Shown: positions 7,658-17,834 of the stretch, one piece after another
How the letters are laid out: the number at the start of each line of letters is the position of its first letter
How positions within the stretch are numbered: the first letter of the stretch is position 1
Assembly: GCA_963727845.1 (NCBI GenBank)
Contig: CAVSHI010000002.1
Span: forward strand, 930,001-994,000
Source of the DNA: JBEKTW01 sp963727845
Lineage (GTDB): Bacteria > Bacteroidota > Ignavibacteria > UBA10030 > SZUA-254
Direction: 5' to 3'
Length of the DNA: 64,000 bases
Translations under genes and position numbers: made by a program
Notes under the pieces: model-generated
The model's input: the letters and a program-made list of their open reading frames with translations, nothing else
Told to the model about the DNA's origin: nothing
The model's database searches: none

Positions 7658-7687
7658 TTGACTTTCTTCTATAATTTATTATATTTG
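7658..7687 (+). promoter_or_regulatory. Promoter of the outer-membrane operon
   Basis: TTG (7658-7660) is followed after 19 bases by TATATTTG (7680-7687), matching the Bacteroidota consensus TTTG-N19/21-TAnnTTTG. The start would be near 7693, leaving a leader of about 58 bases before the ATG at 7751. The same octamer occurs upstream of folB and of the cold-shock gene. Confidence 0.5.
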
Positions 7688-7750
7688 GATTCACTATTGA
7701 CAAATTGCTACCCGTATTTTCTCAGATGGAATAAGACTTACTCTTCATCT

Positions 7751-9955
7751 ATGTCTTCTCGCGCCTGTCTTATCGTGCTGTTGAGTTCGCTGCTGCAGGT
7801 TACCACCGGACGGGGGCAACCCTTGCGGAAGTCGGCGGATGATGTCCTAAACATGTACACGACCGTTGGCCAGATCGGCCTTACCGTTACCAACTTCGCC
7901 ACGATCGGCGATGAGAACGCCTTCTGGCCTACTCAACCGTCATGTCAGTACCCCATCGGGTCGGGCATCGAGCATATCTGGCAGGGCGGCCTGTGGGTTG
8001 GGGCAAGGATTGTCTATCATGATTCGGCCGACCCGCGCATTTCGAGCGGCGACATCTTTGTCTCGACCGGTTCGAATGACCGTGCGGGGGCTCCGACGAC
8101 GTATGGGGGGAATGAATTCACATCCGAAATTGGCGACAGTATCACCGTGCTTTCGTCGCTGGAACTTGGCCGTCCGGCGGGCGCTTTGTTTAGCGTGAAT
8201 GCTGTTAGCCATGAAGATTTCATTTGCGATTATTCCGATTTGCACACCAGAGTTCCCCAAACCAACGACTCCATTCTCAATCACATCCCGCTGGGTATCA
8301 AAGTTCATCAGTCGAGCTATGCCTGGAACTTTCCGTTTGCCAATTACTTCGTGATCCTCCGCTACGATATAACGAACGCAAGCGCTGATACGCTGGATTC
8401 TGTCTATGTCGGGTTCTGGAATAATTCTGTCGTCCGCAACACGAATCTCGTACGGCCGGGCACCCCCGGGTATTTTGATCATGGTGCGTTCGGCTACGAC
8501 TCGACGCTTCGAATGGCATACTCTTTTGATTTTGACGGCATCCCCGGCGGTCCTCCCGCGAACAGTTATGTCGGTGTGAAATTGTTGGGCACAACTCCAT
8601 TTCCCGTCGGAATCGATTCGCTGGGCGACATGCATCTGAATTCGTACTACAATGCTTGGCGGTATAGAGCTGCCTCCGGTCAGACCGAGGAGGCGTATCT
8701 TTCTCCAACGGATGACTACAATACCTCGGATCATTACCTGAGCCGGTACGGCAGGATGACCCAGTCGATGCCGCAACAGTTCGTCACCCCCCTTCAGTTG
8801 TCACCGGGAAATTTCACGTACCTTCTTTCCACGGGACCACTCGTGGGGGCCATCTACGATTCTATCGAGGGACACCAGGAAACTTCCAGCCGCCTGAATC
8901 CCGGAGATTCCATCGAAGTCGTGTTTGGGATCATCTGCGGGAAAAAATACGGCAATGACGCCACTTCAGCCAACACATTGGCCGACCGAAAAACCCTCTA
9001 TAGCAATGCCGCGTGGGCGCAGCAGACGTACAATGGTGAAGATGCGAACGGAAATAACAAGCTTGACCCGGGAGAGGATTTGAATGGCAATGGCAAACTC
9101 GACCGCTACACGCTGCCGTCGCCTCCGCGGAAACCCATCGTTCGAGCCGATGTTTCGAATCAGCAAGTTATTGTTTATTGGGACAAATCGACGGCTGAAG
9201 AATCCATTAACCCTTATTCCCACAAAAAGGATTTTGAAGGATACCGGGTTTATCGCTCAACTGCCGGACAGGATTTCCAGAATCACGATGATTTCATCCT
9301 GAATCCGCCCCTGATCGCGGATTTCGACCGGGCAGACGATGATGTTGGATATAACACAGGTTTCGGGACGATTCTATTGGATAGCGCCAAAACATTTCCA
9401 TCTGATACCACACATTACTGGTACCGGTTTCCACCGAAAGGGGTTTCTACATCGGTTCTCAATGGCTGGCAGTACATCTACGGAGTTTCGGCGTACGACA
9501 GCGGAGATGCTGCCAACGGAGTCCCCAGCCTCGAAAGTGCCATGTCGGAGGTGAGAGTAATACCGGGAACTCCCGCAACCTCCGATAACTCTAAACCCAT
9601 TGGAGTGTATCCTAACCCGTATTATGCGAAGGCGTACTGGGATGGGGGCACCGAAAGACTCCGGAAAATATATTTTTACAATCTCCCGGCACGCTGCGAT
9701 ATTACGATATACACTCTGGCCGGCGATGTTGTCAAGATCATTCATCATGATGCTTCAACGTACGACGGCACGGATATCAATTGGTTTAGCACGTACGGCG
9801 ACCCTTCGACGAAAGCGCAATTCTCGGGCGGAGAGCACGCCTGGGACTTGATTACGGGACATGATCAGGCCATCGCAACGGGAATGTATCTCTTCAGCGT
9901 CAAGGACAATGCCACCGGCAGCATCAAGCTTGGAAGGTTCTTGGTTATTAAATGA
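7751..9955 (+). CDS. Large secreted protein with a PNPY-type C-terminal domain
   Basis: 734 residues from ATG 7751; an upstream in-frame start would lie in the promoter. A signal peptide spans about residues 1-23 (ending TTGRGQ). The middle part is beta-rich, with a Ca-binding-like D-x-N-x-N stretch (EDANGNNKLDPGED, near 440) and a fibronectin-like region from about 470. The C-terminal 110 residues start GVYPNPYYAKAYW and end in GMYLFSVKDNATG..GRFLVIK, a module common at the ends of exported proteins in FCB bacteria and related to T9SS sorting domains, although it lacks the NYPNPFNP signature. It is the first gene of a five-gene operon and overlaps the next gene by four bases. Function unknown. 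Confidence 0.8.
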   Translation: MSSRACLIVLLSSLLQVTTGRGQPLRKSADDVLNMYTTVGQIGLTVTNFATIGDENAFWPTQPSCQYPIGSGIEHIWQGGLWVGARIVYHDSADPRISSGDIFVSTGSNDRAGAPTTYGGNEFTSEIGDSITVLSSLELGRPAGALFSVNAVSHEDFICDYSDLHTRVPQTNDSILNHIPLGIKVHQSSYAWNFPFANYFVILRYDITNASADTLDSVYVGFWNNSVVRNTNLVRPGTPGYFDHGAFGYDSTLRMAYSFDFDGIPGGPPANSYVGVKLLGTTPFPVGIDSLGDMHLNSYYNAWRYRAASGQTEEAYLSPTDDYNTSDHYLSRYGRMTQSMPQQFVTPLQLSPGNFTYLLSTGPLVGAIYDSIEGHQETSSRLNPGDSIEVVFGIICGKKYGNDATSANTLADRKTLYSNAAWAQQTYNGEDANGNNKLDPGEDLNGNGKLDRYTLPSPPRKPIVRADVSNQQVIVYWDKSTAEESINPYSHKKDFEGYRVYRSTAGQDFQNHDDFILNPPLIADFDRADDDVGYNTGFGTILLDSAKTFPSDTTHYWYRFPPKGVSTSVLNGWQYIYGVSAYDSGDAANGVPSLESAMSEVRVIPGTPATSDNSKPIGVYPNPYYAKAYWDGGTERLRKIYFYNLPARCDITIYTLAGDVVKIIHHDASTYDGTDINWFSTYGDPSTKAQFSGGEHAWDLITGHDQAIATGMYLFSVKDNATGSIKLGRFLVIK

Positions 9956-12693
9956 AGAACTGGATATCATATCTGCTCCTTGTTCTTGCCATCATGGCCG
10001 GGTGCATCACTCAGCCCGTGAATAAGCCGATTGTCAACCAGCCTCCGGCCACATACTTCTGGATTTATCCCGATAGCACGATTCTCCAAGGTAACAGCCA
10101 GCAACATATTCATTGGTGGGGCGTGGCTCCGGATGGAATCGTGGTAGGATATTTGTTCGCTTCGGGAAAGTTCCTGACTTCATCAAAAACACTCCCGCAT
10201 CCCGATACAATCGGATGGGGATGGACGACTGCGACCGACAGCATCATAGCCTTCCCCCTGCGTCAGAAACAGGACACGTTCGATATTGCTGTCCGCGCCG
10301 TCGATAATCAATTTCAGCAGACGTTGCCCCAGCAAGCCGTCGTCCGGTTCAGTTCAAGAGATTCCTTGGGAGTGCACGTGACAGTTCCATACTGGGATGT
10401 CAATATGGATGCACGGTTCGATTCCGGAGATGTCGCACTTCCCTCGATGGCTGCTGCGGTTGACCCGAAGGGAGCTGTTCAGCCAGTTCCGCTGCTAAAT
10501 CAGCCCCCGACGGTCGTCTTTGCACAGAATCCCAACAATCCGTCGGTCGTAATGCAGCAGCCGGATACTACGTTCACGGTTGCAACTTTTGCGTGGGTTG
10601 GCACTGACCCGGACGGCAACCAGACCATTGCCGACTATGAGTTTGCACTTAATGATACAAGCAAACCTGCTAACTGGGTATCTGTACCCGGAACTGTTAA
10701 TCTCATCACACTCGTCGTCCCCCGGCAGAGAAGTGACGTGGGGGATAGCACTGCGAACATTTATATAGGGTCGACCTTCTTGACCGCAAGAATTATCGGC
10801 ACCGCGCGAGGCCTGAGGTTGAACGCCTTCAACCGATTCTTTCTGCGCGCAAGAGATATTGCCGGAGATGCGAGCAAGATAATATCGATGCCCGACACGG
10901 GAAGGACATGGTTTGTAAGAAAACCACAGGCAAAGCTTCTTATTGTTAGCGATTACGTTGGCGGCGCGGGGCGCCCGAATGATGTAAAGGCGTTCTATCG
11001 GGATACCTTATTCGGCGGAAACAGTTCGTTCAGCAACGTAATCCGTCAGAAGTTTTCCGGATTCGATATGATTGATATCGCGAAAGGGCTGTCTTCAGGA
11101 ACCAAGACTAGCACCTCGATTGGCATTGAGGTGCCGTCCTTCATCGACCCGGCATTTGTATTTACGCTCCATCTCTATGATGTGGTGTTCTGGTACACCG
11201 ATCCATACCCGAGTCTTGCAGTTGCGCAGGTGCCGTTGTATGATTACCTCAACCCTGGCGTTTATCCCCACACGGGAAAAGTCATTTACTCTGCTATGTT
11301 CCAGAGCAATAGCGACCCGCGACGTGCGCTGAGGGATTTTGCCCCCATCGATAGTGTTAGCTCAGTGGACCTTGTGGACAAGGACGCGTACGCGGATCTC
11401 TTATTGCCCCGGTTCGGAGAGACCCAGATCTCGGGATCACAGGGTTATTGGGTCTACCCGGATTCGACGGACATGGAAGACGTGTACCCCCCGTTGAAGT
11501 TCGACATGTCCTTCTCGATTCCGCTATACCTGAACCCCATCTACAAGCGCGCGGATGCCCGGTACATCTACCGTATCCAGGACTATGTCCCCAGCGGTTC
11601 ATCGAGCGTCGTCCGTTATGATACCTTGATCACTCTCAATGAGCTGCGCTCGATTTCTCTCCATAATGCCGACGCGTGGGTGTGTGGCACGGGCGGCGCG
11701 ATATTTCATACGACAAATTTCGGTGAAACCTGGGCGGCTCAAGCGAGCGGGGTCGGTAACTTTCTTGAATCGATTCAGATGCTCGATGAGGATAACGGCT
11801 GGTGCGTGGGCGATTCCGGAACCATTCTCCAGACCGGGAATGGCGGCTCAGCGTGGAATGACCTCTCAATTCCATCGCCGCAAAATCTCAACGGTGTGTC
11901 TTTTGTATCACCGACAACGGGAGTCATCGTGGGGACTGATGGCCTCATCATCAGAACGACTGACGGCGGAGAGGATTGGGGATCATCTCCGGGCGTGACC
12001 AGTCAAAACCTTCATTCAGTTAGCTTCGCAGGAGCGAATGAAGGGATAGCCGTGGGAGACACTGAAATAATTCTCCGAACCGTCGATGGAGGTGTCAATT
12101 GGAACCAGGTCTATATAGGCAACCTGGGAAATCCGTACCCGCTCCACGCGGCACAAATGGTCGATGAGACGGTTGGATACGCAGTCGGAAGCAAGGCACT
12201 TGTTCTCAAGACCATAGACAGTGGAAAGACGTGGCAACGCCTCCCCTCTCTTCCGGCTCTCCCGCTCGGGGGTGATACTCTGCATGGGGTGTACTTCCTG
12301 GATGAAAATACTGGATTTGTGGGCGGGACCATTGGAACGATCTTGAAAACCGTCAACGGCGGGCAAACCTGGTCACCTCCAGCTACCTCCATCGTCACTC
12401 AAAACGTGAATGATTTTGGATTTTCCAGCTCACAGCAAGGATTGGCGGTTGGGGGGTCGATACTAACAAAGCCAGTGGATAATACTTTGCATCCCGGCGG
12501 TGGAATCATTTTGCAAACGGGCGACGGTGGGTCGACGTGGCAATTGAAACCGCGAGGGGGACTTTACGTCGGAGTCATGGACGGCAATAAACAGTTCGTT
12601 TTCCTGGGATTGCCGCTTCACCAGCTCAACGGTGACGGTGTCTCGGCAGTAAATTTCCTTCAGCATGTCTTGTTCACCGAGTTCGGTTTCTAG
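9952..12693 (+). CDS. Lipoprotein with a YCF48/BNR-type beta-propeller
   Basis: 913 residues. The N-terminus has a lipobox (LAIMAGC), so it should be lipid-anchored. Residues about 20-540 hold Ig-like and extracellular domains, including a stretch 'KLLIVSDYVGGAGRPNDVKA'. From about 560 to 880 a beta-propeller of the YCF48/HCF136 kind is seen as repeats such as DAWVCGTGGAIFHTTNFGETW and GIAVGDTEIILRTVDGG, each ending in W. In cyanobacteria YCF48 assists photosystem II assembly; in non-photosynthetic FCB bacteria such propellers are simply parts of secreted proteins. It overlaps the previous gene (ATGA) and is followed 3 bases later by the receptor gene. Confidence 0.85.
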   Translation: MKNWISYLLLVLAIMAGCITQPVNKPIVNQPPATYFWIYPDSTILQGNSQQHIHWWGVAPDGIVVGYLFASGKFLTSSKTLPHPDTIGWGWTTATDSIIAFPLRQKQDTFDIAVRAVDNQFQQTLPQQAVVRFSSRDSLGVHVTVPYWDVNMDARFDSGDVALPSMAAAVDPKGAVQPVPLLNQPPTVVFAQNPNNPSVVMQQPDTTFTVATFAWVGTDPDGNQTIADYEFALNDTSKPANWVSVPGTVNLITLVVPRQRSDVGDSTANIYIGSTFLTARIIGTARGLRLNAFNRFFLRARDIAGDASKIISMPDTGRTWFVRKPQAKLLIVSDYVGGAGRPNDVKAFYRDTLFGGNSSFSNVIRQKFSGFDMIDIAKGLSSGTKTSTSIGIEVPSFIDPAFVFTLHLYDVVFWYTDPYPSLAVAQVPLYDYLNPGVYPHTGKVIYSAMFQSNSDPRRALRDFAPIDSVSSVDLVDKDAYADLLLPRFGETQISGSQGYWVYPDSTDMEDVYPPLKFDMSFSIPLYLNPIYKRADARYIYRIQDYVPSGSSSVVRYDTLITLNELRSISLHNADAWVCGTGGAIFHTTNFGETWAAQASGVGNFLESIQMLDEDNGWCVGDSGTILQTGNGGSAWNDLSIPSPQNLNGVSFVSPTTGVIVGTDGLIIRTTDGGEDWGSSPGVTSQNLHSVSFAGANEGIAVGDTEIILRTVDGGVNWNQVYIGNLGNPYPLHAAQMVDETVGYAVGSKALVLKTIDSGKTWQRLPSLPALPLGGDTLHGVYFLDENTGFVGGTIGTILKTVNGGQTWSPPATSIVTQNVNDFGFSSSQQGLAVGGSILTKPVDNTLHPGGGIILQTGDGGSTWQLKPRGGLYVGVMDGNKQFVFLGLPLHQLNGDGVSAVNFLQHVLFTEFGF

Positions 12694-12696
12694 TGT

Positions 12697-15582
12697 ATGA
12701 AATTCAAGCTCTCCATCCCGCTCATTTTTATTTGCGCATTTCTTCTGGAAGGTGCGTGTCTTGGCCAGCAGGCGCCGAGAGGGACTATCAAGGGAAAAAT
12801 CCTGGATAAGAAAACGGGGGAACCACTGCCGAGTGTGAACGTCACTGTCAAAGGGACATACTACGGCGCGATGAGCGACATGGACGGCGCGTTCACCATA
12901 GCTAATATTAATGCAGGCACCTACGACATTCTGGTCTCACTTCTAGGCTACAAGTCGGTTGAATTCACGGCTTTCAAAGTTGCACCGGGACAGACTGCAT
13001 CGCTTGACGTAAGGATGGAAGAAACAGTCCTGAGTTTGGGCCAGGAAGTAGTTATTATCGGTGAAAAACCACTCTTCAACATAGAGGAGACGCAGACAAG
13101 AAGGTCGGTGACAGGCGACGACATCCGCGCCGCAGCAGTACAAAGCGTTCAAGACGTTGTTGGAATGCAAACCGGCGTCGTACAAGCTGACAACGAAATT
13201 CACATCAGGGGCGGCCGGACGTACGAAAACGCCTACCTGCTCGACGGGGTGTCCGTTCAGGACCAGCTGGCTGGAAGCGGTTTCGGCTTGCAGCTTCCAC
13301 CGGGTGCCATCCAGGAAGTCGAGGTTCTTACCGGCGGGTACAATGCGGAATATGGCCAGGCAACTTCCGGTATCGTCAACATTACAACAAAAGAAGGTGC
13401 CACAAACTACAGCGGCACGCTATCCTATAAACGGGATCATTTCGGATTCAATGACCAATCCCTTTCAAACTTCAACACGGACGTCACTGAAGCTTCTTTG
13501 AGCGGGCCGGAGCCGATCACTTCGACGCTTATTCCCGCCCTGAAGGAGAAAATCCCCGGTTCGCTGAGCTTCTTCGGGACGTTCTATTCAAACCTCACGG
13601 ATGGTTATACGCGGTGGGCGGAAAAGATCGTGAATGGTCAGCCTGTCGGGTACGAGGTTCGGGTTCCAAATCAGCTCTACTCATCAATCCTGGACAACAA
13701 CACATTCTGGTCTCCGCGTGCGAACAACAACTGGTCGTGGCTTGGCAAACTGACCTGGAAGCTGAGTCCCACATTCAAAATATCATATTCATACGCAGAA
13801 TCACGCCAGATAGACCAGAATACGCAAGCGATTCAAAATACCTTTTCGTACGTCAAACCGAACCCGGGATACCAGTATCAATTCCAAAATATCCTCGACA
13901 GCGCGAATACATTCACTCAAAGGAATATTCAGCAATCGATCACGATCACCCACACGCTGAATACCCAAACGTACTACGAACTGCATTTGAGTCTCTACAC
14001 GGCACACGTGCGGGCCGATGCCAATGGCAAGTACTTCACGGCGTACAACCAGCCCAAAGATATCGTGACGCTTCCTATCCAGTACTATAATTTGAATCGG
14101 GATACTATCGGTGTCATTCCAGGTGACGGTCTTTATGATGTCGGAAATCCAACCGAGTGGCGCGACCATTATATGTCTGAATACACGGTGAAGGGTGATT
14201 TGACTCATAATTTCACCGAGAAAAATAAATTCAAGACTGGCATCGAGTTGAGATTCCAAAACCTGCAGATGGTCGACATTGTCGATCCCTGGTACAGATC
14301 TGCCCTCAGTCCTCTCGGTCTGGATAATGATATTTACTCTGTCAGCCCATCGCAGGGAGCGCTATATGCCCAGGACAATTACACGTTGCAGGGTATGATC
14401 CTGAATGTCGGTCTCCGTTTGGACTACTGGATGCCGGGAAAATACGTCGATAGTATTGTGGCGCTTCCTTCGGACTCCACCAATATATCGGAACAAATAC
14501 GGCAGGCGTACTATGCGGATAGCTATAATTTCTTCGGTCGACAATTGAAGGCTCGTTTGAGTCCGCGCTTGGGAGTGTCGCACCCGGTTTCCGATAATCA
14601 AACACTCTTCTTCTCCTACGGACATTTCTCGAAACTTCCGCGGCCGCAGTTTGTCTATTCGAAACTGGCGAGCAGCAATTCTCAATCACCGTCGCAGACA
14701 TTTGGCAATCCGAACCTGAACCCGGAAACGACCGTTTCTTACGAACTGGGTTTTCGCAACCAGATCAGCGAGAGCGATGTCTTGACCCTAACGGCGTATT
14801 ACAAAGACGTTTTCGATTATATTTCGGCTCAATCGATCCAAATAACCAACCCGAGGTTTTCGTCGAGCAGCTACACTGTCTATATCAATCAGGACTATAG
14901 TCGCATACGGGGCATCGAGGCTGAATATAAGTTGCGCGCGAGTAATTGGCTGCATGGAGTCTTGTCGGGTTCCTATTCCATCGCGACAGGAAAGAGCTCA
15001 GATGCGCAGGAAGCAGCTTATAATCTGCAACAGGGGCTTTACGAGAATATCCGCGAGGAACCCATGATATTCGACCGACCCTTGCAGATTTCGGCAAGCC
15101 TGAACGTCACTTCCCAAAAGAATCAACCGTTGTTCGGATTCGGCAAGGGGTGGCTTGAAAACTATAACGCTTTTATCCGAGTCTTTTATGAGTCGGGCAA
15201 ACGATATACTCAGCAGATTTTCGTCGGCAACGATCCGACGAACGGACGGCCTGAGTACGTTCCGGACTATAACGATCCAAACAATGAGATAGGGGATCCG
15301 TGGTTCTATGTCGACCTCAATATTGAAAAGTACTTTGACGTTTCGGTCGGCCAACTCGTTTTGACAATCGAGATCTTGAATCTTCTCGACAGAAAGAACT
15401 CTCAAATCATCAATCCGGTGACGGGCCGGGCCTACCAATATGGAGATCCGACGCAATATCCGGGCAGCGTCAACGACCCTTTGTATCCGCAATTGACGTA
15501 TCCGGTGTCAGCGTATCCATACGATCCATCAAGGTATCTTAATCCACGAACGTTCCGGGCCGGCCTCTCCTTCCGATTCTAA
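12697..15582 (+). CDS. TonB-dependent outer-membrane receptor
   Basis: 961 residues. A signal peptide (1-23) is followed by a carboxypeptidase-regulatory-like domain (about 28-110: 'GTIKGKILDKKTGEPLPSVN'), a plug domain (about 125-235: 'EIHIRGGRTYENAYLLDGVS', 'GGYNAEYGQATSGIVNI') and a 22-strand barrel that ends in the typical aromatic terminus (FRAGLSFRF). Such receptors import bulky substrates, or act as transport partners, using energy from the TonB complex. The regulatory domain is typical of Bacteroidota SusC-like and related receptors, but no SusD homologue is adjacent. It sits centrally in the operon; the substrate cannot be read from the sequence. Confidence 0.92.
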   Translation: MKFKLSIPLIFICAFLLEGACLGQQAPRGTIKGKILDKKTGEPLPSVNVTVKGTYYGAMSDMDGAFTIANINAGTYDILVSLLGYKSVEFTAFKVAPGQTASLDVRMEETVLSLGQEVVIIGEKPLFNIEETQTRRSVTGDDIRAAAVQSVQDVVGMQTGVVQADNEIHIRGGRTYENAYLLDGVSVQDQLAGSGFGLQLPPGAIQEVEVLTGGYNAEYGQATSGIVNITTKEGATNYSGTLSYKRDHFGFNDQSLSNFNTDVTEASLSGPEPITSTLIPALKEKIPGSLSFFGTFYSNLTDGYTRWAEKIVNGQPVGYEVRVPNQLYSSILDNNTFWSPRANNNWSWLGKLTWKLSPTFKISYSYAESRQIDQNTQAIQNTFSYVKPNPGYQYQFQNILDSANTFTQRNIQQSITITHTLNTQTYYELHLSLYTAHVRADANGKYFTAYNQPKDIVTLPIQYYNLNRDTIGVIPGDGLYDVGNPTEWRDHYMSEYTVKGDLTHNFTEKNKFKTGIELRFQNLQMVDIVDPWYRSALSPLGLDNDIYSVSPSQGALYAQDNYTLQGMILNVGLRLDYWMPGKYVDSIVALPSDSTNISEQIRQAYYADSYNFFGRQLKARLSPRLGVSHPVSDNQTLFFSYGHFSKLPRPQFVYSKLASSNSQSPSQTFGNPNLNPETTVSYELGFRNQISESDVLTLTAYYKDVFDYISAQSIQITNPRFSSSSYTVYINQDYSRIRGIEAEYKLRASNWLHGVLSGSYSIATGKSSDAQEAAYNLQQGLYENIREEPMIFDRPLQISASLNVTSQKNQPLFGFGKGWLENYNAFIRVFYESGKRYTQQIFVGNDPTNGRPEYVPDYNDPNNEIGDPWFYVDLNIEKYFDVSVGQLVLTIEILNLLDRKNSQIINPVTGRAYQYGDPTQYPGSVNDPLYPQLTYPVSAYPYDPSRYLNPRTFRAGLSFRF

Positions 15583-15584
15583 GA

Positions 15585-16619
15585 ATGCGCGCTCTATCAT
15601 TCCATAGACACATCGTGTTGATTCTTGTCTTCAGCATCGGAAACCTGTTGCCGGTCGAAGGATGGGGACAGCTTGTTCCAAACCTTGGCGGCCAGCGGGT
15701 TGGAATATCGGCGTTCCAATTTCTGAAACTCGGTGTGGGGGCGCGGGCCATAGGCCTCGGTGAGACATATGTTGCAATCGCTAATGATGCTTCTGCACTT
15801 TACTGGAACCCGGCCGGATTGGTCCAATTCTCGGATAATCAGATTCTTTTCGGCCATACCGAATATGTTCTTGACATCAAGCATGAATTCCTAGGTGCGG
15901 CAATCCACGTGTCGCCGAGTGATGCAGTCGGTTTTGCAATTACTGCTCTCCGAACCCAAGACCAGGAAATCACAACGGAGGCCCAGCCATTCGGGACGGG
16001 ACAATACTACACGTACGGTGACTTCGCTGCCGCGGTAAGCTATAGTCGGAAAATGACGGACCAATTCAGCTTCGGATTGACGGTGAGATACATCGAGGAG
16101 ACACTCGACGTGCTGAAGATGCGCGGAACCGTTGTTGATTTTGGGACATACTATTGGACGGGGATCGGCACATCGAGATTCGCAGTCGTTGTATCAAACT
16201 TCGGCCCGGACGTTGCGCCAACCGGCCAGGTAGCGCTCTTCGGCGGTGGTCAGATGAATTCATTTGAGTCATTTTCCCCCCCCACACAATTCAAAATCGG
16301 TTTCGCATTAGACCCCGTTCTAACGGCAGACCAACGAGTCACGGCATCCCTCGAACTACAGCATCCGAATGATAACGCGGAGAACCTTCATGCAGGAGTG
16401 GAGTATTGCTGGAACAACTGGGTCTCATTCCGGGCGGGTGTCCGGCGAACAATCGGCGAACCTCTGTTCGGCATGGATGCTACGACCGCAAGCGATTTCA
16501 CCCTCGGGATTGGTATCAATGCCCCCACGGCGTTAACCGACTTGAAATTTGATTATGCCTATGCTCACTTTAATGACCTCGGGAGCGTTCATAGAATATC
16601 AATAGGAGCATCATTCTGA
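15585..16619 (+). CDS. PorV/PorQ-family outer-membrane barrel protein
   Basis: 344 residues. After a signal peptide (about 1-27) comes the family hallmark 'FLKLGVGARAIGLGETYVA' followed by NDASALYWNPAGL, as in PorV/PorQ (UPF0164) proteins. PorV is the outer-membrane shuttle of the type IX secretion system that delivers cargo to the sortase; PorQ binds the attachment complex. The chain ends VHRISIGASF, a barrel-type terminus. Its placement next to a TonB receptor and two lipoproteins, rather than with other T9SS genes, suggests a local cargo-handling or transport complex; that is an inference. The stop overlaps the start of the next gene (TGATG). Confidence 0.88.
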   Translation: MRALSFHRHIVLILVFSIGNLLPVEGWGQLVPNLGGQRVGISAFQFLKLGVGARAIGLGETYVAIANDASALYWNPAGLVQFSDNQILFGHTEYVLDIKHEFLGAAIHVSPSDAVGFAITALRTQDQEITTEAQPFGTGQYYTYGDFAAAVSYSRKMTDQFSFGLTVRYIEETLDVLKMRGTVVDFGTYYWTGIGTSRFAVVVSNFGPDVAPTGQVALFGGGQMNSFESFSPPTQFKIGFALDPVLTADQRVTASLELQHPNDNAENLHAGVEYCWNNWVSFRAGVRRTIGEPLFGMDATTASDFTLGIGINAPTALTDLKFDYAYAHFNDLGSVHRISIGASF

Positions 16620-17803
16620 TGAGCATTCTGAGAACATGTTCCGGTGTCTCCGTTGTTTTGATGGTCTTGCTCGCGACCTCAGGATGTGACAAGAAGTTCG
16701 ATCTCTCTCAACTTCCGCAGACTGTTTCGGTCAGCGGCATCGGTGACACTCTCTATTATGAAGTCCAACCGCCGTGGGGCGGCTTCCAGAATCCTGTCGC
16801 CGTTTTGGTGGGGAAAGATAATCTCATTTATGTCGCGGATAACGGGTCAAATGAGGTCATTATGATGGATGCCAGCGGAAAGGTCCTTAACCGCCGGAGT
16901 GTACCGAGTCCCACGTCTCTTGCTCAGAATACAACACTGGATCTGTACATCGGCGGCACCGCGTTGGCGCAAAATGGAATCGATACAGTTGGAGCCCTCT
17001 ATAAACTCTTCCTCGAGAGATTTGATACAACCTACGTCGATATAGTGATTGATTCTCTGACCGGCACAAAAACGTACGTATACCATGATTCATCAACTTT
17101 TTTTAGCAACAACATGGATATCGCCCCGATGCGGATCGTGCGAAAAGAAGCCGGTTATCCGCAGCGGCGTTTTGTGGGCATCGGCATCCTCCCCGATAAT
17201 CAATATCTGGCCGCCCGCGTTGGCCCGGACAACAGCAGCTTTGTCGACCCGGACACACGCGTGCTCATGTTCACGAAAGGTGATACATTGATCACACCGG
17301 TACCTGAACTTCAGACAGGCTGTGGAACGGCCATCAACGACATCAACCAGGTTACCGGAATAGCAGTTTTTGGGGGGATCCGGGATTATGTACTCACTCA
17401 GAGCGATCAGTGTATCGCGTACGGGGCAATCTGGATGACGTGGCAAATAACGGGAGATTTCGCAGGGTGGGTGCCTAAATATGATCCGGCCGTTGCCGCC
17501 CAGCAAAGTAAGGACTTTATCCAGCCGGGCCGCTTCGTGGCCGCGTCAGGGGTTGCGATCGATCCGCGTCGCAGCGATGTATTCATTGTCGATTCTTACC
17601 TTGATAGCGTTGTGAAATTTGACCGGAATGGAAATTTTAAAAAGGAGTCCTTCGGAAGGTACCGGACAGTATCAAGCAATCTCCCCGGCTTAAACCACCC
17701 GAGGTCGGTTGCCATTTCGACCGACTGCACGCTGTACGTTGCGGACACTGGCAACAAAGTTATCCGCCGGTTCAAACTTGCAGGGCAATCCGGTTGTCCA
17801 TAA
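16619..17803 (+). CDS. NHL-repeat lipoprotein
   Basis: 394 residues with a lipobox near residue 23 (LLATSGC). The mature protein carries NHL-type beta-propeller units: 'VGKDNLIYVADNGSNEVIMM', 'GVAIDPRRSDVFIVDSYLDS', 'HPRSVAISTDCTLYVADTGN'. NHL propellers bind proteins or glycans, and are frequent in exported proteins of this group. Last gene of the operon that begins at 7751; the four junctions are overlaps of 4 or 1 bases or gaps of 2-3 bases, so the five products are probably made together. Confidence 0.85.
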   Translation: MSILRTCSGVSVVLMVLLATSGCDKKFDLSQLPQTVSVSGIGDTLYYEVQPPWGGFQNPVAVLVGKDNLIYVADNGSNEVIMMDASGKVLNRRSVPSPTSLAQNTTLDLYIGGTALAQNGIDTVGALYKLFLERFDTTYVDIVIDSLTGTKTYVYHDSSTFFSNNMDIAPMRIVRKEAGYPQRRFVGIGILPDNQYLAARVGPDNSSFVDPDTRVLMFTKGDTLITPVPELQTGCGTAINDINQVTGIAVFGGIRDYVLTQSDQCIAYGAIWMTWQITGDFAGWVPKYDPAVAAQQSKDFIQPGRFVAASGVAIDPRRSDVFIVDSYLDSVVKFDRNGNFKKESFGRYRTVSSNLPGLNHPRSVAISTDCTLYVADTGNKVIRRFKLAGQSGCP

Positions 17804-17834
17804 GGCCGCGGCTGTCGGCACTTCCCGCCAATCG

